This document shows, in pieces, positions 8,684-17,827 of a DNA stretch of 64,000 nt (position 1 is the stretch's first letter; the number at the start of each line of letters is the position of its first letter). The notes below the pieces were generated by a model, which ran no database searches, was not told the origin of the DNA, and saw only the letters and a program-made list of their open reading frames with translations. This stretch comes from Spirillospora albida (lineage in GTDB: Bacteria; Actinomycetota; Actinomycetes; Streptosporangiales; Streptosporangiaceae), in contig NZ_JOFJ01000010.1 in assembly GCF_000718255.1 (NCBI RefSeq), positions 1 to 64,000 of the forward strand, given 5' to 3'. The translations under genes were made by a program, and so were the position numbers.

Positions 8684-9527
8684 AAACGAATCGTATGTCC
8701 ACCTCGCGCCCTCACAACCAGACCCCTGAGACAGGATCGGCTCATGTGCGCCAGGCACCGTTCGGGCCCGTTCGCGAGCCCGTCCCAGTCGATGACGTCG
8801 GCTTCTCACCACTCCGGGTGCCGCAGCTTGCTCTGCAAATTTCAGACATGCCGCACCGGCGAAAACAGCCCGGTGGGCATGACGTCCCCTAGCAAGGGCT
8901 GGGGAAGTGCGCCGTGGCCTTTGCCGGTTCCGCTCGGCGGTCATGGCGCGAAGTATTACCACCCACATCAGTGGCCACTATCTGGCGTCTCCTGTGCTTC
9001 CCCAAGGCGCCGATGCGAGCTCTGTCAGCGGTCATGCCAGCGCCTCCCAGCAGACCGCGGGGAGGAATTCCTCCCCTGAGCCTCGCTCATCCTCCCCTTT
9101 TCTCCTGGTGTCCGCACTCATTTGACTTGAACTCCAAGGTTCTCCGCCGAACGAGAAGAGTGCGCGACCGTGTCCCCTTCATTCGCCCTTACTTGGGGTG
9201 CGCCGTCACCGTGGACTTCTGAGATCGACCGCGCCCAGACGGTTCGCGTGTCACTCGAACCCGTTCACGGAATCGCGCCACGTTCGTCCCAGCCCGTTTC
9301 TCCGGCGGTCTCCGATCGCGGTGGCGGGAGAGGGGTCCACACCGGCCCCCCGCCACCGTACGCACAGGCTCGCCCGCGGCCAGGTCGCCGGGTTCTTGAC
9401 GGGCTGGAGTTGGTGGATCCCAAGGAGCGCGGCCACGCGGTCGCTCCATACATGTGGTGTCCCGAACTCGCCCTTGTTGCGCCAGCGGTCGATGTCGAGG
9501 CTCCTGCCGGGTCGGAAGGAAGGTCCG
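8684..9527. other. Non-coding region with an 18-bp perfect palindrome
   Basis: I see no convincing gene in this 844-bp stretch between the HAD gene and the conservon. Its one striking element is the perfect palindrome GGGGAGGAATTCCTCCCC at 9059-9076, about 450 bp before cvnA. It could be an operator or a hairpin. The promoter of the conservon should also lie here. Confidence 0.5.
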
Positions 9528-11144
9528 GTGACCGGTGACGTGGACTTCGGTGTCCGGCCTGGTGAGGATCAGGTGCGCGAACCGTCCGAGGATGCGCGCA
9601 GGCACGCCGGCGAACTGACCTATCGCCTGGCCTCCCGAGGGCTGCGTGCGTCGGCGGCGGAGCTGCTGGGGAAGCCTGCGGATGCGATGGCGGTTTCCGC
9701 GCAGCGGGTGGACGTCCACCCTTACGTGGGCCGGCTGGTGGTGCTTCTGCCGGGGCCCGGCGATACGAGCGAGTTGTACTGGCATTGGCAGCGGCCTTTC
9801 CGGGGGCGCCGGTGGATCGGAGCGCGCTGGTTCCAGGCTTTCGCTCCGGCCGCCAAGCCGGAGGAGGCTGCCGATGCCGTTGCCAGGGCGATCGATATCG
9901 ACGTGCGCGAGCGTGCCCGTTCGGCGCATGTCGGCGTCGAGTCGGGCAGAGGTGACTGCGAGTTGGAGGAGCAGTTCCTCACCCGTCTGGGGCGGCCCCT
10001 GCATCTGCTGGTCTACCGAACCTTGGCGCTGCTGGACTCGGTGGAGCGGGAGGTGGAGGACATTGTCCTGCTGCACGAGCTGTTCAAGATCGATCACCTG
10101 ACGACGCGGACGCTGAGGGGGCTGGAGCGGCAGGCGGTTCTGGGTGGTGCAACGGCGCGGCAGGTGAATGAGCCGCTGACGCTGGCCAAGGTGATGCGCC
10201 AGGCGGTCGCGCAGATCGAGCACTACCGGAGGGTGCGGGTCCAGGTGCCGCCCCCGGATGTGGATGTGGACCTGCCCGGATATGCCGGGCCGGAGATCAC
10301 GCTGCTGCTGGCTGAGCTGGTGGAGAACGCCACCAAGTTCTCCCCGCCCGATGCCCAGGTCCAGATGACGGCGGTTCCGGCGCCGTCGGGGGTGAGCATC
10401 GAGATCACCGACCGTGGACTGCCGATATCGGCCGACGCCTATGCGGCGCTGAACCGGCTGCTGGCCGACCCGGACACCGTCAGTGTCCGCGACCAGATCA
10501 TCGCGGGGCCGATCGGGCTGCTGGTGGTGTCCAGGCTGGCGCAGCGCCACGGGATCCAGGTGAGTCTGCACCCGGTCGTACCGGAAGGCACGCGGGCCGT
10601 GGTCGCCCTCCCGGCCGCCCTGCTCAAGGGACCTCGGCCCACCACACCGCAGTCGGCCACTCCGGCCAGGGCCGCCGGCCTTGCCGCGCAACCGCTCCGC
10701 CCCGTTGCCTTACTGCCTCTGGCATCGACAGCGCCGTCACAGCTTGCCCTGCCGAGGAGCGCGGTTACGTCGCCGACCGAGCCCCCGGGGCCGGTCGGCA
10801 TCGCTGCTCCGCCCGGAGCCGACAGCACTAGCGGGATGCCCGAGCTTCCCCAGCGTCGTCGGGGGCAGGGCCCGCAGAGGTCGGTAGCCGACGTTGCGGC
10901 TGGCGCCGAGGGCGGCCAGCAGGCCGCGACGGGGTCGAGGGCCGGTCAAGGCCAGGGGCTGCAGCGCGAGGACGGCCCTAACCGGGGGCCAGTCCCGAGC
11001 CTGTTGGCCGACTTCGCCGGTGCGGGCCGCCCTCGCAACCCCACGAAGTATCCGGCCGACCATGGCCCCGCAGACTCTGCTTCCCCAAGCTCCGGGACCA
11101 CCGTTCCTCCGGCCGACCCGCCTGCCGGTGATCCGACGGATTAG
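9528..11144 (+). CDS. cvnA: Conservon sensor-kinase-like protein CvnA (no membrane segment)
   Basis: The 538-residue protein has the conservon kinase core: a histidine-bearing helix (LFKIDHLTTRTLRGLERQ), then a GHKL ATPase domain with N-box ELVENATKFSPP, G1 motif ITDRGLPIS and GPIGLLVVSRLAQRHGIQV. The C-terminal 180 residues are a Pro/Ala/Gly-rich low-complexity tail. Classical CvnA proteins have an N-terminal extracellular sensor between two membrane helices. Here there is none; the first 110 residues form a soluble-looking region around VDVHPYVGRLVVLLPGPGD and YWHWQRPFRGRRWIG. Input may therefore be cytoplasmic. The GTG at 9528 follows GGAAGGAAGG. Confidence 0.85.
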   Translation: MTGDVDFGVRPGEDQVREPSEDARRHAGELTYRLASRGLRASAAELLGKPADAMAVSAQRVDVHPYVGRLVVLLPGPGDTSELYWHWQRPFRGRRWIGARWFQAFAPAAKPEEAADAVARAIDIDVRERARSAHVGVESGRGDCELEEQFLTRLGRPLHLLVYRTLALLDSVEREVEDIVLLHELFKIDHLTTRTLRGLERQAVLGGATARQVNEPLTLAKVMRQAVAQIEHYRRVRVQVPPPDVDVDLPGYAGPEITLLLAELVENATKFSPPDAQVQMTAVPAPSGVSIEITDRGLPISADAYAALNRLLADPDTVSVRDQIIAGPIGLLVVSRLAQRHGIQVSLHPVVPEGTRAVVALPAALLKGPRPTTPQSATPARAAGLAAQPLRPVALLPLASTAPSQLALPRSAVTSPTEPPGPVGIAAPPGADSTSGMPELPQRRRGQGPQRSVADVAAGAEGGQQAATGSRAGQGQGLQREDGPNRGPVPSLLADFAGAGRPRNPTKYPADHGPADSASPSSGTTVPPADPPAGDPTD

Positions 11145-11220
11145 CCCCCGCGACCACCACCCATCCGGCTGATCGGCAGCTCCCAGCCGCATCCGCCGAC
11201 CTCGACCAGGAGATGCTCAA

Positions 11221-11835
11221 ATGACGATCCCTACGACTTCTGCCGCGTTGAGTTCCACCGCTCTCGCCGGGTCCGGCGTGGCCAGTGCACCGGCCAGCGC
11301 ATCGCGCGAAGGTCTGGGGTGGCTGCTGGAGGACTTCCGCGCCCAGGTACCCGGTATCAAGGGCGCGTTCCTGGTGCCGCGGGACGGGCTGGTGCTCGCG
11401 GCCGTGGGTCTGACCACGGATGAAGCCGACCATGCCGCAGCGGTGGCCGCTGCGCTGTACTCCGCCGGTGGAGCCGCCGGAAAGATCACTTCCCCGCCCG
11501 TCGGCGAGGTCCAGCAGATCATCGTCCAGCACGACGCCCAATACCTGATCTTGATGAACACCCCCGACCAACACCCCGACGCCCCGGCGCACGCCACCGA
11601 GGCCGGGACGGGTCGGCCTGCGGTGGTCGGGTGCGTTCTGGGCGTGCTGGCCGGGCCCGACGCGCAGACTGGACTGGTCGCGGACGGGATGGCCATGTTG
11701 ATCGCGAGCGTCGCCCGGCACCTGGTCACCGCGACCCGCACTCCCCGCGCAGACACCCCGGCACCTCAAGTCCCCAGTACCGAATCCGAGGCCAGCGCGG
11801 GACTGCGAGACGCAGGTTCCAACGATGAGCACTGA
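11221..11835 (+). CDS. cvnB: Roadblock/LC7-domain protein CvnB
   Basis: The 204-residue protein contains a roadblock/LC7 domain (about residues 30-150), recognisable from GLGWLLEDFRAQVPGIKGAFLVPRDG-type sequence followed by LVLAAVGLTTDEADHAAAVAA. In conservons CvnB partners the GTPase CvnD and probably helps regulate its nucleotide state. The ATG at 11221 has AGGAG upstream. The C-terminal 50 residues are a disordered Pro/Thr-rich tail. The gene overlaps cvnC by 11 bp. Confidence 0.88.
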   Translation: MTIPTTSAALSSTALAGSGVASAPASASREGLGWLLEDFRAQVPGIKGAFLVPRDGLVLAAVGLTTDEADHAAAVAAALYSAGGAAGKITSPPVGEVQQIIVQHDAQYLILMNTPDQHPDAPAHATEAGTGRPAVVGCVLGVLAGPDAQTGLVADGMAMLIASVARHLVTATRTPRADTPAPQVPSTESEASAGLRDAGSNDEH

Positions 11836-12295
11836 CGCCCACAGCGCCGCCCAACCCGAAGGCCAGCCGTCTGCGGCGGCTTGCGTGCCCTGGGTCGATC
11901 AGGACGTGCAGCAGGTCCGGCCCTACGTGGTGGTCCCCGATGGCCGCGCCTGCCCCCGGTACCAGATGCGGCTGGACACAGTACTGACCGCGACCCACAC
12001 CACCGCAGGCGCGGCTCCGGGCACTACCCAGGCAGGGGCCTTGCCACCTGAGGCCGCACACGCCCTGAGGCTGTGCCGGGCGGGCGGCTGCTCGGTCGCC
12101 GAGATCGCCGCCACCATCGGCCAGCCCATCCTGGTCACCAAGACGCTCCTGTCGGACCTGATCGACACAGGCGCGCTGGTCATCGCACAACCCGCCGCGC
12201 CGCCCGACCCCGACCCCGACACCGGGCGCCCGAGTGCCCACCTGCTGCAGGCGCTGCTGGAAGGGCTGGAAGCTCATGACTTCGCCGTCGCCTGA
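11825..12295 (+). CDS. cvnC: DUF742 protein CvnC
   Basis: The 156-residue protein has the DUF742 layout: an N-terminal VRPYVVVPDGRACPRYQMRLDT segment split by a linker from a winged-helix-like region (EAAHALRLCRAGGCSVAEIAA, then LSDLIDTGALVIAQP). DUF742 proteins are fixed members of conservons, with an unclear biochemical role. The start overlaps cvnB and the end overlaps cvnD by 20 bp, so the four genes are one transcript. Confidence 0.88.
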   Translation: MSTDAHSAAQPEGQPSAAACVPWVDQDVQQVRPYVVVPDGRACPRYQMRLDTVLTATHTTAGAAPGTTQAGALPPEAAHALRLCRAGGCSVAEIAATIGQPILVTKTLLSDLIDTGALVIAQPAAPPDPDPDTGRPSAHLLQALLEGLEAHDFAVA

Positions 12296-12863
12296 ACTGG
12301 AGCACTCGGCCCGTCGGCTGGCGCTGAAGATTCTCATCGCCGGCGGATTCGGTGCCGGGAAGACGACCATGGTCGGCGCGATCAGCGAGATCCCGCCGCT
12401 GACCACCGAGGAACGGCTGACCGCCGCCGGTGCGCACGTCGACTCGCTGGCCGGCGTGGACGGAAAGACCACCACCACGGTGACCCTGGACTTCGGCCGC
12501 CGCACGCTCACCAAGCCGCTGCCGATGACGCTGTTCTTGTTCGGCACCCCCGGCCAGAACCGGTTCGACTTCATGTGGGACGAACTGGCCCACAACGCGG
12601 TCGGCGGCGTGGTGCTGGCCGACACCCGCCGCTTGGCCGACGCCTTCCCCGCACTGGACTTCTTCGAGCAGCGCGATGTCCCGTTCGTCGTGGCGGTCAA
12701 CCAGTTCGACAACGCCGCCCACCGCTACCCGGCGGAGGCGGTCCGCCAGGCCCTGGACTTGCCCGCCGATGTGCCGGTGGCGGACTGCGACGCCCGCGAT
12801 GCCCGCTCGGTGATCAACGTGCTGATCATCCTGGTCCGCCATGCCTTGTCCGCCCGCACCTGA
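12276..12863 (+). CDS. cvnD: Conservon small GTPase CvnD
   Basis: The 195-residue protein is an MglA/Ras-like ATP/GTP-binding protein. The G1 P-loop is GGFGAGKTTMVG (residues 23-34), the G3 region is LFLFGTPGQNRF, and the G4-like motif is VAVNQFDNA. CvnD is the GTPase switch of the conservon, thought to act with CvnA, CvnB and CvnC in a membrane-associated heterotrimeric-G-protein-like complex. The ATG at 12276 lies inside the cvnC reading frame. Confidence 0.9.
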   Translation: MTSPSPELEHSARRLALKILIAGGFGAGKTTMVGAISEIPPLTTEERLTAAGAHVDSLAGVDGKTTTTVTLDFGRRTLTKPLPMTLFLFGTPGQNRFDFMWDELAHNAVGGVVLADTRRLADAFPALDFFEQRDVPFVVAVNQFDNAAHRYPAEAVRQALDLPADVPVADCDARDARSVINVLIILVRHALSART

Positions 12864-12894
12864 CCTCACACCCCGTTGCTTTGGGAGCCCACCC

Positions 12895-13473
12895 GTGCCT
12901 TACGACACCCCCGCCGATACCGGCGCCGAGACAGAACTTCAGCAGCGGATCCAGTTGCTGACCGACCTGGGCCTGGGCCAGGCGACCGAGCGGTTCGATG
13001 CCTTCGCCGCCGATCTGGCCACCGCCTTCGCCGCCCAGCTCGGCGTAGGCGCCGAGGTCCCCTATGCCATGGTCAACCTGGTCACCAGCGAGCAGCAGTT
13101 CATCGGCCTGCACTGCCCGGACGGCAAGCCCCGGGTCGGGCGGACCATGCGGCGCGACCACGGCTACTGCCCCGAGGTCGTCCAACGCCGCAACGCCCTG
13201 GTGCTGCCCGACGTGTACGCCCACCCACGCTTCGCCGCCAACGCGGTCGTCGATTTGATCGGGATCCGTACCTACGCCGGTGCCCCGCTCATCCACCAGG
13301 ACACCGGCCAACTCCTGGGGACCGTCTGCATCGTCGGCACCACCGGGCTGCCGCTGTCCACTGGAGAACCCTCTCGCGTACTCATCAGAGACCACGCGCA
13401 ACAGCTGATGAAGCTCATCGACGGCGACGCCAGCCGCAGCACCGGACGCAGCGCCGACTACCAGGGCTGCTGA
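12895..13473 (+). CDS. GAF-domain protein downstream of the conservon
   Basis: The 192-residue protein is almost entirely one GAF domain: VPYAMVNLVTSEQQFIGLHC, DHGYCPEVVQRRNALVLPDV, then FAANAVVDLIGIRTYAGAPL and a TGQLLGTVCIVG strand. GAF domains bind small ligands or sense redox state. No output domain is fused, so it may feed a signal to the conservon kinase, which lacks its own sensor; that is inference. The GTG at 12895 follows GGGAGCC and lies 31 bp after cvnD. Confidence 0.8.
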   Translation: MPYDTPADTGAETELQQRIQLLTDLGLGQATERFDAFAADLATAFAAQLGVGAEVPYAMVNLVTSEQQFIGLHCPDGKPRVGRTMRRDHGYCPEVVQRRNALVLPDVYAHPRFAANAVVDLIGIRTYAGAPLIHQDTGQLLGTVCIVGTTGLPLSTGEPSRVLIRDHAQQLMKLIDGDASRSTGRSADYQGC

Positions 13474-13484
13474 CCAGGCGGCCG

Positions 13485-13512
13485 ACAAGGCGGCTGAGAC
13501 AAGGCGGCTGAG
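13485..13512 (+). repeat. Short tandem repeat, 2 x 14 bp
   Basis: ACAAGGCGGCTGAG occurs twice in tandem, at 13485-13498 and 13499-13512, in the short gap between the GAF gene and the acyl-CoA dehydrogenase gene. No function is evident. Confidence 0.7.
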
Positions 13513-13578
13513 TAGGCCGCGGCGATGACGTCTGCCGGATCCGACCGTCCGGCAGTGGCCCCACGAATGTGAAAGGGG

Positions 13579-14811
13579 ATGGTGTCTGTGTTCGAGACCG
13601 ACGACCACCAGGACCTGCGCAAGGCCGTCCGTGCCTTCGCGCTCGCCGAGGTCGCACCGCGCGTGGCCCGGATGGAGTCCAGCCAATCCGTCGACGTCGA
13701 GACCTCCGCTCTGATCGCCCAGCAGGGTTGGCTCGGAGTGACCATCCCCCGCGAGTACGGCGGCATGGGCGCCGGCCACCTCGCCAAAACGATCCTCATC
13801 GAAGAGCTGGCGCGGGTGTCGGGGGCGATGGGCGCCATGGTCCAGGCGTCCCAGCTCGGAGCCGCCAAGGTCATCCACTACGGGACCGAGGGGCAAAAAC
13901 GCCTGTGGCTGCCGCGGATCGCCGCAGGTGACTGCATGCCGACGATCGCGGTGACCGAGGAAGGGTCGGGCGGCAACGTGCTGGACATGCAGGCCACCGC
14001 CCATCGCGACGGCGCCTACTGGGTGCTGAACGGCCGCAAGCAGTACGTCGGCAACTCCCACCTCGGCGGCCCGCACGGCGTGGTCGTCCGCACCGGGCCC
14101 GCCTCAGCCGGGTCCCGGTCGCTGTCGGCGTTCCTGGTCGAAGACAACCAGGTCGGACTCCACGTGCTCCCGCATCAGCCATCCCTGGGGCTGCACGGAT
14201 TCTCCTTCGGTGAACTGGTCCTGAACGACGTGCGGGTCCCCGCCGACAACATGATCGGCGGCGAAGGCGACGGCCTAGACGTCGCCTACAGCTCCAGCGT
14301 CCTGTACGGACGCCCGAACCTCACTGCCGTTGCGCTCGGCATCCACCAGGCCCTGCTGGAGCAGACCGTCGCGTTCGCCAAGGAACGCCACCGCCGGAAC
14401 GAGCCACTGGCCAAACTGCCCACCATCCAGCAGCGGATCGGGCAGATCAACGAGCGGGTGATGACCGCCCGCACCCTCGCCTACCAAGCAGCGCACATGC
14501 TCGACCGCGGGCAGCCCTGCGACAACGAGCTGATCAGCGCCAAGTACCGCGGCGTGGAATCGCTGATGGAATCAGTCCTGGCCGCGATGAAGATCCACGC
14601 GGCGGCCGGGCTGCGCCGCGACCGTCCCATAGAACGCATGGTCCGCGATGCCTTCCACATCGACGCGCCCGCAGGGACCGGCGACATCCAACTGCGACGC
14701 CTAGCCGAATCGGCCCTGGGCGACGGCAAGGGCCAGTGGTCACGCCGGCTGACCCACGTCACCGCGCTGCCACCCGCACACACGCAAACCAGGCCGGAGC
14801 ACGCGGCCTAG
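13579..14811 (+). CDS. Acyl-CoA dehydrogenase family protein
   Basis: The 410-residue protein is a full-length FAD-dependent acyl-CoA dehydrogenase. Visible are the N-terminal helical domain with WLGVTIPREYGGMGAG, the substrate/FAD region TIAVTEEGSGGNVLDMQATA, and a C-terminal helical domain with KYRGVESLMESVLAAMKIHAAAG and an AGTGDIQLRRLAESAL end. The normal reaction is alpha,beta-dehydrogenation of an acyl thioester. Substrate choice cannot be read. It follows the GAF gene on the same strand, with GAAAGGGG before the ATG, and ends at a strong terminator, so it may be the last gene of the conservon transcript. Confidence 0.88.
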   Translation: MVSVFETDDHQDLRKAVRAFALAEVAPRVARMESSQSVDVETSALIAQQGWLGVTIPREYGGMGAGHLAKTILIEELARVSGAMGAMVQASQLGAAKVIHYGTEGQKRLWLPRIAAGDCMPTIAVTEEGSGGNVLDMQATAHRDGAYWVLNGRKQYVGNSHLGGPHGVVVRTGPASAGSRSLSAFLVEDNQVGLHVLPHQPSLGLHGFSFGELVLNDVRVPADNMIGGEGDGLDVAYSSSVLYGRPNLTAVALGIHQALLEQTVAFAKERHRRNEPLAKLPTIQQRIGQINERVMTARTLAYQAAHMLDRGQPCDNELISAKYRGVESLMESVLAAMKIHAAAGLRRDRPIERMVRDAFHIDAPAGTGDIQLRRLAESALGDGKGQWSRRLTHVTALPPAHTQTRPEHAA

Positions 14812-14828
14812 CCCAGTCCGCCACGACC

Positions 14829-14860
14829 GTCCTCCCCGCCCGGCGCGGGGCGGGGAGGAC
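14829..14860 (+). terminator. Strong 13-bp-stem terminator hairpin
   Basis: Arms GTCCTCCCCGCCC (14829-14841) and GGGCGGGGAGGAC (14848-14860) are perfectly complementary with a 6-base loop, 18 bp after the acyl-CoA dehydrogenase stop. There is no T-run, as is usual in actinomycetes. Confidence 0.75.
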
Positions 14861-14910
14861 CCCAGCCCCTCCGCCAGAGAATCAATCCGACCCATAGGGA
14901 ACGCGAAGAA

Positions 14911-15873
14911 GTGGCCGATACGACCTCTCCCACCCCAGCAGCACAGACATCGGCGCGACAGCGCAACTTCGCTGAGGCGATGCACGCCAAGTACGTCGTC
15001 AAGGACGGCCACGCTGCCAGCAGACGAAGAATCCTGATCGTCCCCGCACTGCTCCTGGCCAGCGGCACCGGCCTGGGTATCGCAACCCGGGCCCTGCTGT
15101 CCCCCGCTTGGGCCACGGGCGTGACCGGCACCCTGGCCGTCCTGGTCGGTGCCTGGGCGGTCCTGGGTGTCTGGGTGGGTTTCCGCGCCGACCCCCTTCA
15201 AGGCGTGGACTGGGCCACGGCCGACGCCTACGAGCAGCAACTCACCACCGGCCTGTATCCGGACGCGCGCGCGGCCCTGGCTCGAGCCCAAGAGCGGATC
15301 CGCCAACGGTTCCCCGCAGCCGATCGCGTCCACGTGTACTCCCCCGACCGGCTGCCCGACCATCACTGCACCCTGGACACCACCGGCTGTGACTGCGCTC
15401 GTATGCGCCTCAACGCCGGCGTGCTGCCCAACCGGCGGCATCCAATCATCGTGGTCGGCGACCGGGTCCTGGACAAGCCCGCCGTGCTGGCCTACGTCCT
15501 GACGCACGAGACCAACCACGTCCGCCGCCCCTGGCTGCAGCTGAACCACCTGCTGGCGGTGGTCGGCCTGGCGGGCTGGCTGGGCATGGGCCTGCTCCTT
15601 CCCCTGTCCGCTCTGATGGCCGTTGCCCCAGCCGTATGGGCGGCGACGATGCTCCTGCGCTGGACTAACGAACTCGCCGCCGACACCGCCGCCCGCACCA
15701 CCGGCCCCGACGCCGCCCGCGCCTTCTGGACGATGCGCCACGCCGCGCAGCCCACCCGCACGGGCTTGTCTCGGCTCACCGGTGCCATAGCCGCGTCCCT
15801 GGCACCGACGCATCCGCCGATGGCACTGCGAGCGGCTCTAGCCGACCGCATCGCCCACCGCCCTGTCCCCTGA
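14911..15873 (+). CDS. M48-family membrane zinc metalloprotease
   Basis: The 320-residue protein has membrane segments near residues 41-58, 66-92 and 214-250. It carries the catalytic motif HETNH (H199-E200-x-x-H203) with a probable third zinc ligand in NELAADTAA (E254). This is the HtpX/Ste24-like M48 arrangement. A cysteine-rich insertion with HHC and CDC near 150-162 is unusual. It starts an apparent four-gene operon. The GTG at 14911 is preceded by an AGGGAACG site. It may process membrane proteins or peptides. Confidence 0.82.
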   Translation: MADTTSPTPAAQTSARQRNFAEAMHAKYVVKDGHAASRRRILIVPALLLASGTGLGIATRALLSPAWATGVTGTLAVLVGAWAVLGVWVGFRADPLQGVDWATADAYEQQLTTGLYPDARAALARAQERIRQRFPAADRVHVYSPDRLPDHHCTLDTTGCDCARMRLNAGVLPNRRHPIIVVGDRVLDKPAVLAYVLTHETNHVRRPWLQLNHLLAVVGLAGWLGMGLLLPLSALMAVAPAVWAATMLLRWTNELAADTAARTTGPDAARAFWTMRHAAQPTRTGLSRLTGAIAASLAPTHPPMALRAALADRIAHRPVP

Positions 15874-15986
15874 GCCCCGCGCCGATGAAGGAGCGCCGGT
15901 GGTCGCGCATCACTCGGCCCACTTCACCAGCGCGCTCCCCCGAAGAACTGGTGTCCCCGATCCGCCCCAGAAATGAGCAACCCGCA

Positions 15987-16943
15987 ATGTCGCAGTCCCC
16001 CCTGCTACGTGGCACGGCCGCCATAACCGTGCTGTTCGGTCCCCCCGCGGCGACGGCTCTGAACGACCTCGCAGAGATGGCCGGAGCCGACACCGATTGG
16101 CCTGGACTCCCGCTCCACGTCAACGTCTCTGCCCTCAGCCTCACCGCCGCCGGGATCTGGCTGCTGATCCGCGCCCGCCACGCCACGCATCGCGGTGCGA
16201 TGGGGTGCGCGGCGGGACTCGCCATCGCCGGCGCCGTGCTGATGCCGCTCCTGGGCCAAGCCGCCGACACTGCCGCAACACTGCTCCTGGCCGGGGCGGG
16301 CGCGTGGCTATGCGCACAGATCGCTGCGGACGCCAACACGCCGCTCTGGCAAGGCCGACTGGCCTCGAAGGTCACGCGGCGCTGGGATAAGGACGCGGTC
16401 GCTGCCTGCGCCGTTGTCCTGGCCGGGCACACCATCGCGATGCTCTCCGACACCTGGATCACGCGGTTGTGCCCGGCCGTGACCAGCCAGGCCGAGCAGG
16501 CCGACGCCACCGGCCTGCACAATCCGGTTCTGTTCGCAGCCCAAGCCCTGGCCGCCGGGCTGCGGGAAGAGATCCCCTTGCTCGCGCTGCCCGCCGTGCT
16601 GATGGCCGCCGTACGCCGACCGGCCTGGCAGATCCTCCTGGCGGTGTGCGCCCAGCGCGTGGTGCCGCACGCCCACCTCGGCGCCGCGGCCCTGTCATCT
16701 GTCGCATTCGCCGCCGCGGCCTGGTGGATGTACCGGGTCACCCACCGGGTCGGCCCGATCATCATCGGGCACACGCTGTTCAACGCCCTCGCCCTCACCG
16801 GGCCGGTCGGAGCCCCAGTGCTGCTGGCAGCCCCGGTGGTGGCCACCGTACTCCTCGCCAGCGCCCCCAACGCCGCGCCCCGGTGGCTTCGAAGCAAGCC
16901 CAACACCCAGCGCCCAACGGAACCTAAAGAACTCGTGCGATGA
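15987..16943 (+). CDS. CPBP-family intramembrane protease
   Basis: The protein (318 residues from the ATG at 15987; an ATG at 15885 would add 34 unconserved residues) is a multi-pass membrane protein. It has the three CPBP/Rce1 motifs: the paired glutamates GLREEIPLLALP, a histidine motif RVVPHAHLG, and the C-terminal GHTLFNAL. Family members cleave prenylated proteins in eukaryotes and process or confer immunity to peptides in bacteria. It sits directly after an M48 protease gene, the same pair of protease folds (Ste24 and Rce1) that mature CaaX proteins in eukaryotes, although a CaaX role here is only an analogy. Confidence 0.8.
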   Translation: MSQSPLLRGTAAITVLFGPPAATALNDLAEMAGADTDWPGLPLHVNVSALSLTAAGIWLLIRARHATHRGAMGCAAGLAIAGAVLMPLLGQAADTAATLLLAGAGAWLCAQIAADANTPLWQGRLASKVTRRWDKDAVAACAVVLAGHTIAMLSDTWITRLCPAVTSQAEQADATGLHNPVLFAAQALAAGLREEIPLLALPAVLMAAVRRPAWQILLAVCAQRVVPHAHLGAAALSSVAFAAAAWWMYRVTHRVGPIIIGHTLFNALALTGPVGAPVLLAAPVVATVLLASAPNAAPRWLRSKPNTQRPTEPKELVR

Positions 16944-17827
16944 CCCCGCCGGATCCCCTCAACATCGACCCGTTCGCCGACCCTGATCCCCACAAGCGGA
17001 TCGATCACCTGTTCCACCTGCGCCGCGCGACCCATCGCTGCATCATCAGGTACGGCGAAGCACTATGGGCCAGCGAGCACGCCCTCGCCGGAAGGCTCAA
17101 CGCCCCACCGGCCATCGCCGCCCTCCCCGCCGACCGGCAGCCCAGAGCACTGGCGGCTGACGAGGCCGCACGATTCGCCAAGGCGAACGTGTACGGGCTG
17201 GACGAGGCGGTCACCACCGCCGCCGTGACCCTCGGCAGCCAGATGGTCAGCTACACCTCGCGCAACGCCGCGAAGGACACCTATCGAGGCCTGACTCCGA
17301 TCGCAGAACCACCCACCCAAGCTGGCCTCCTTCGGTGGGCAAACGGCATTGGCTACGACGGGCTCGGCGTGCCGCTGATCGCCTGCCACTGGGGATCCAT
17401 TCCGGACGGGATATGGATGGCGTGGTGGGCTGACAACCGGGTCGCCGTCGGCGACGACATCCTCCAGCGTCGCCGGCCGCGCTACCAGGCCCTGAACGTC
17501 CTGCGGGAATTTGGGCCCCTGGCCCCCACCCGCTTCGCCACCACCATCACCCCCAGACTGCCCACAGATCCATCCGGAGAGGAACCCGCCGATGACCTAC
17601 CGCTCTCGCAGAACGTCCCCCCGCTCCTCGCGCTGACCGCGACAGTCCTGGCCTCGTGGGCATTGCTGACCACCCGCGGCGCGACCGGCCTCATCAAACA
17701 CCCGCCCACCCTGCGCCAAGCAAGCCTCGACCGCCGAGCAGGGCTTCCACCCACTTCCGCCACCCTGGCCACCGAGCCGGTCGACGAGCAGGTCATTGAG
17801 CGGTTGGTCGGCAAGGGACGGCCGTGA
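16940..17827 (+). CDS. Conserved hypothetical protein in the protease operon
   Basis: I do not recognise this 295-residue protein. It starts at an ATGA overlap with the CPBP gene. The N-terminal two thirds look like a soluble alpha/beta domain with tryptophan-rich strands (WANGIGYDGLG, ACHWGSIPDGIWMAWWADNRVAVG). A hydrophobic stretch near 228-246 (PPLLALTATVLASWALLTT) may anchor it in the membrane, leaving a short basic tail. Translational coupling suggests it works with the proteases. Confidence 0.7.
   Translation: MTPPDPLNIDPFADPDPHKRIDHLFHLRRATHRCIIRYGEALWASEHALAGRLNAPPAIAALPADRQPRALAADEAARFAKANVYGLDEAVTTAAVTLGSQMVSYTSRNAAKDTYRGLTPIAEPPTQAGLLRWANGIGYDGLGVPLIACHWGSIPDGIWMAWWADNRVAVGDDILQRRRPRYQALNVLREFGPLAPTRFATTITPRLPTDPSGEEPADDLPLSQNVPPLLALTATVLASWALLTTRGATGLIKHPPTLRQASLDRRAGLPPTSATLATEPVDEQVIERLVGKGRP

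Noticed and set aside
9189..10691. Long minus-strand open frame opposite cvnA
   Set aside because: Its product is a His/Arg/Gln/Pro-rich low-complexity sequence, typical of the antisense frame of a high-GC gene; the plus strand has clear kinase motifs.
15987..16943. CPBP protein as lanthipeptide immunity protein
   Set aside because: It is about 9.6 kb from the FxLD operon, beyond a separate conservon and a terminator, and is coupled to an M48 protease instead.
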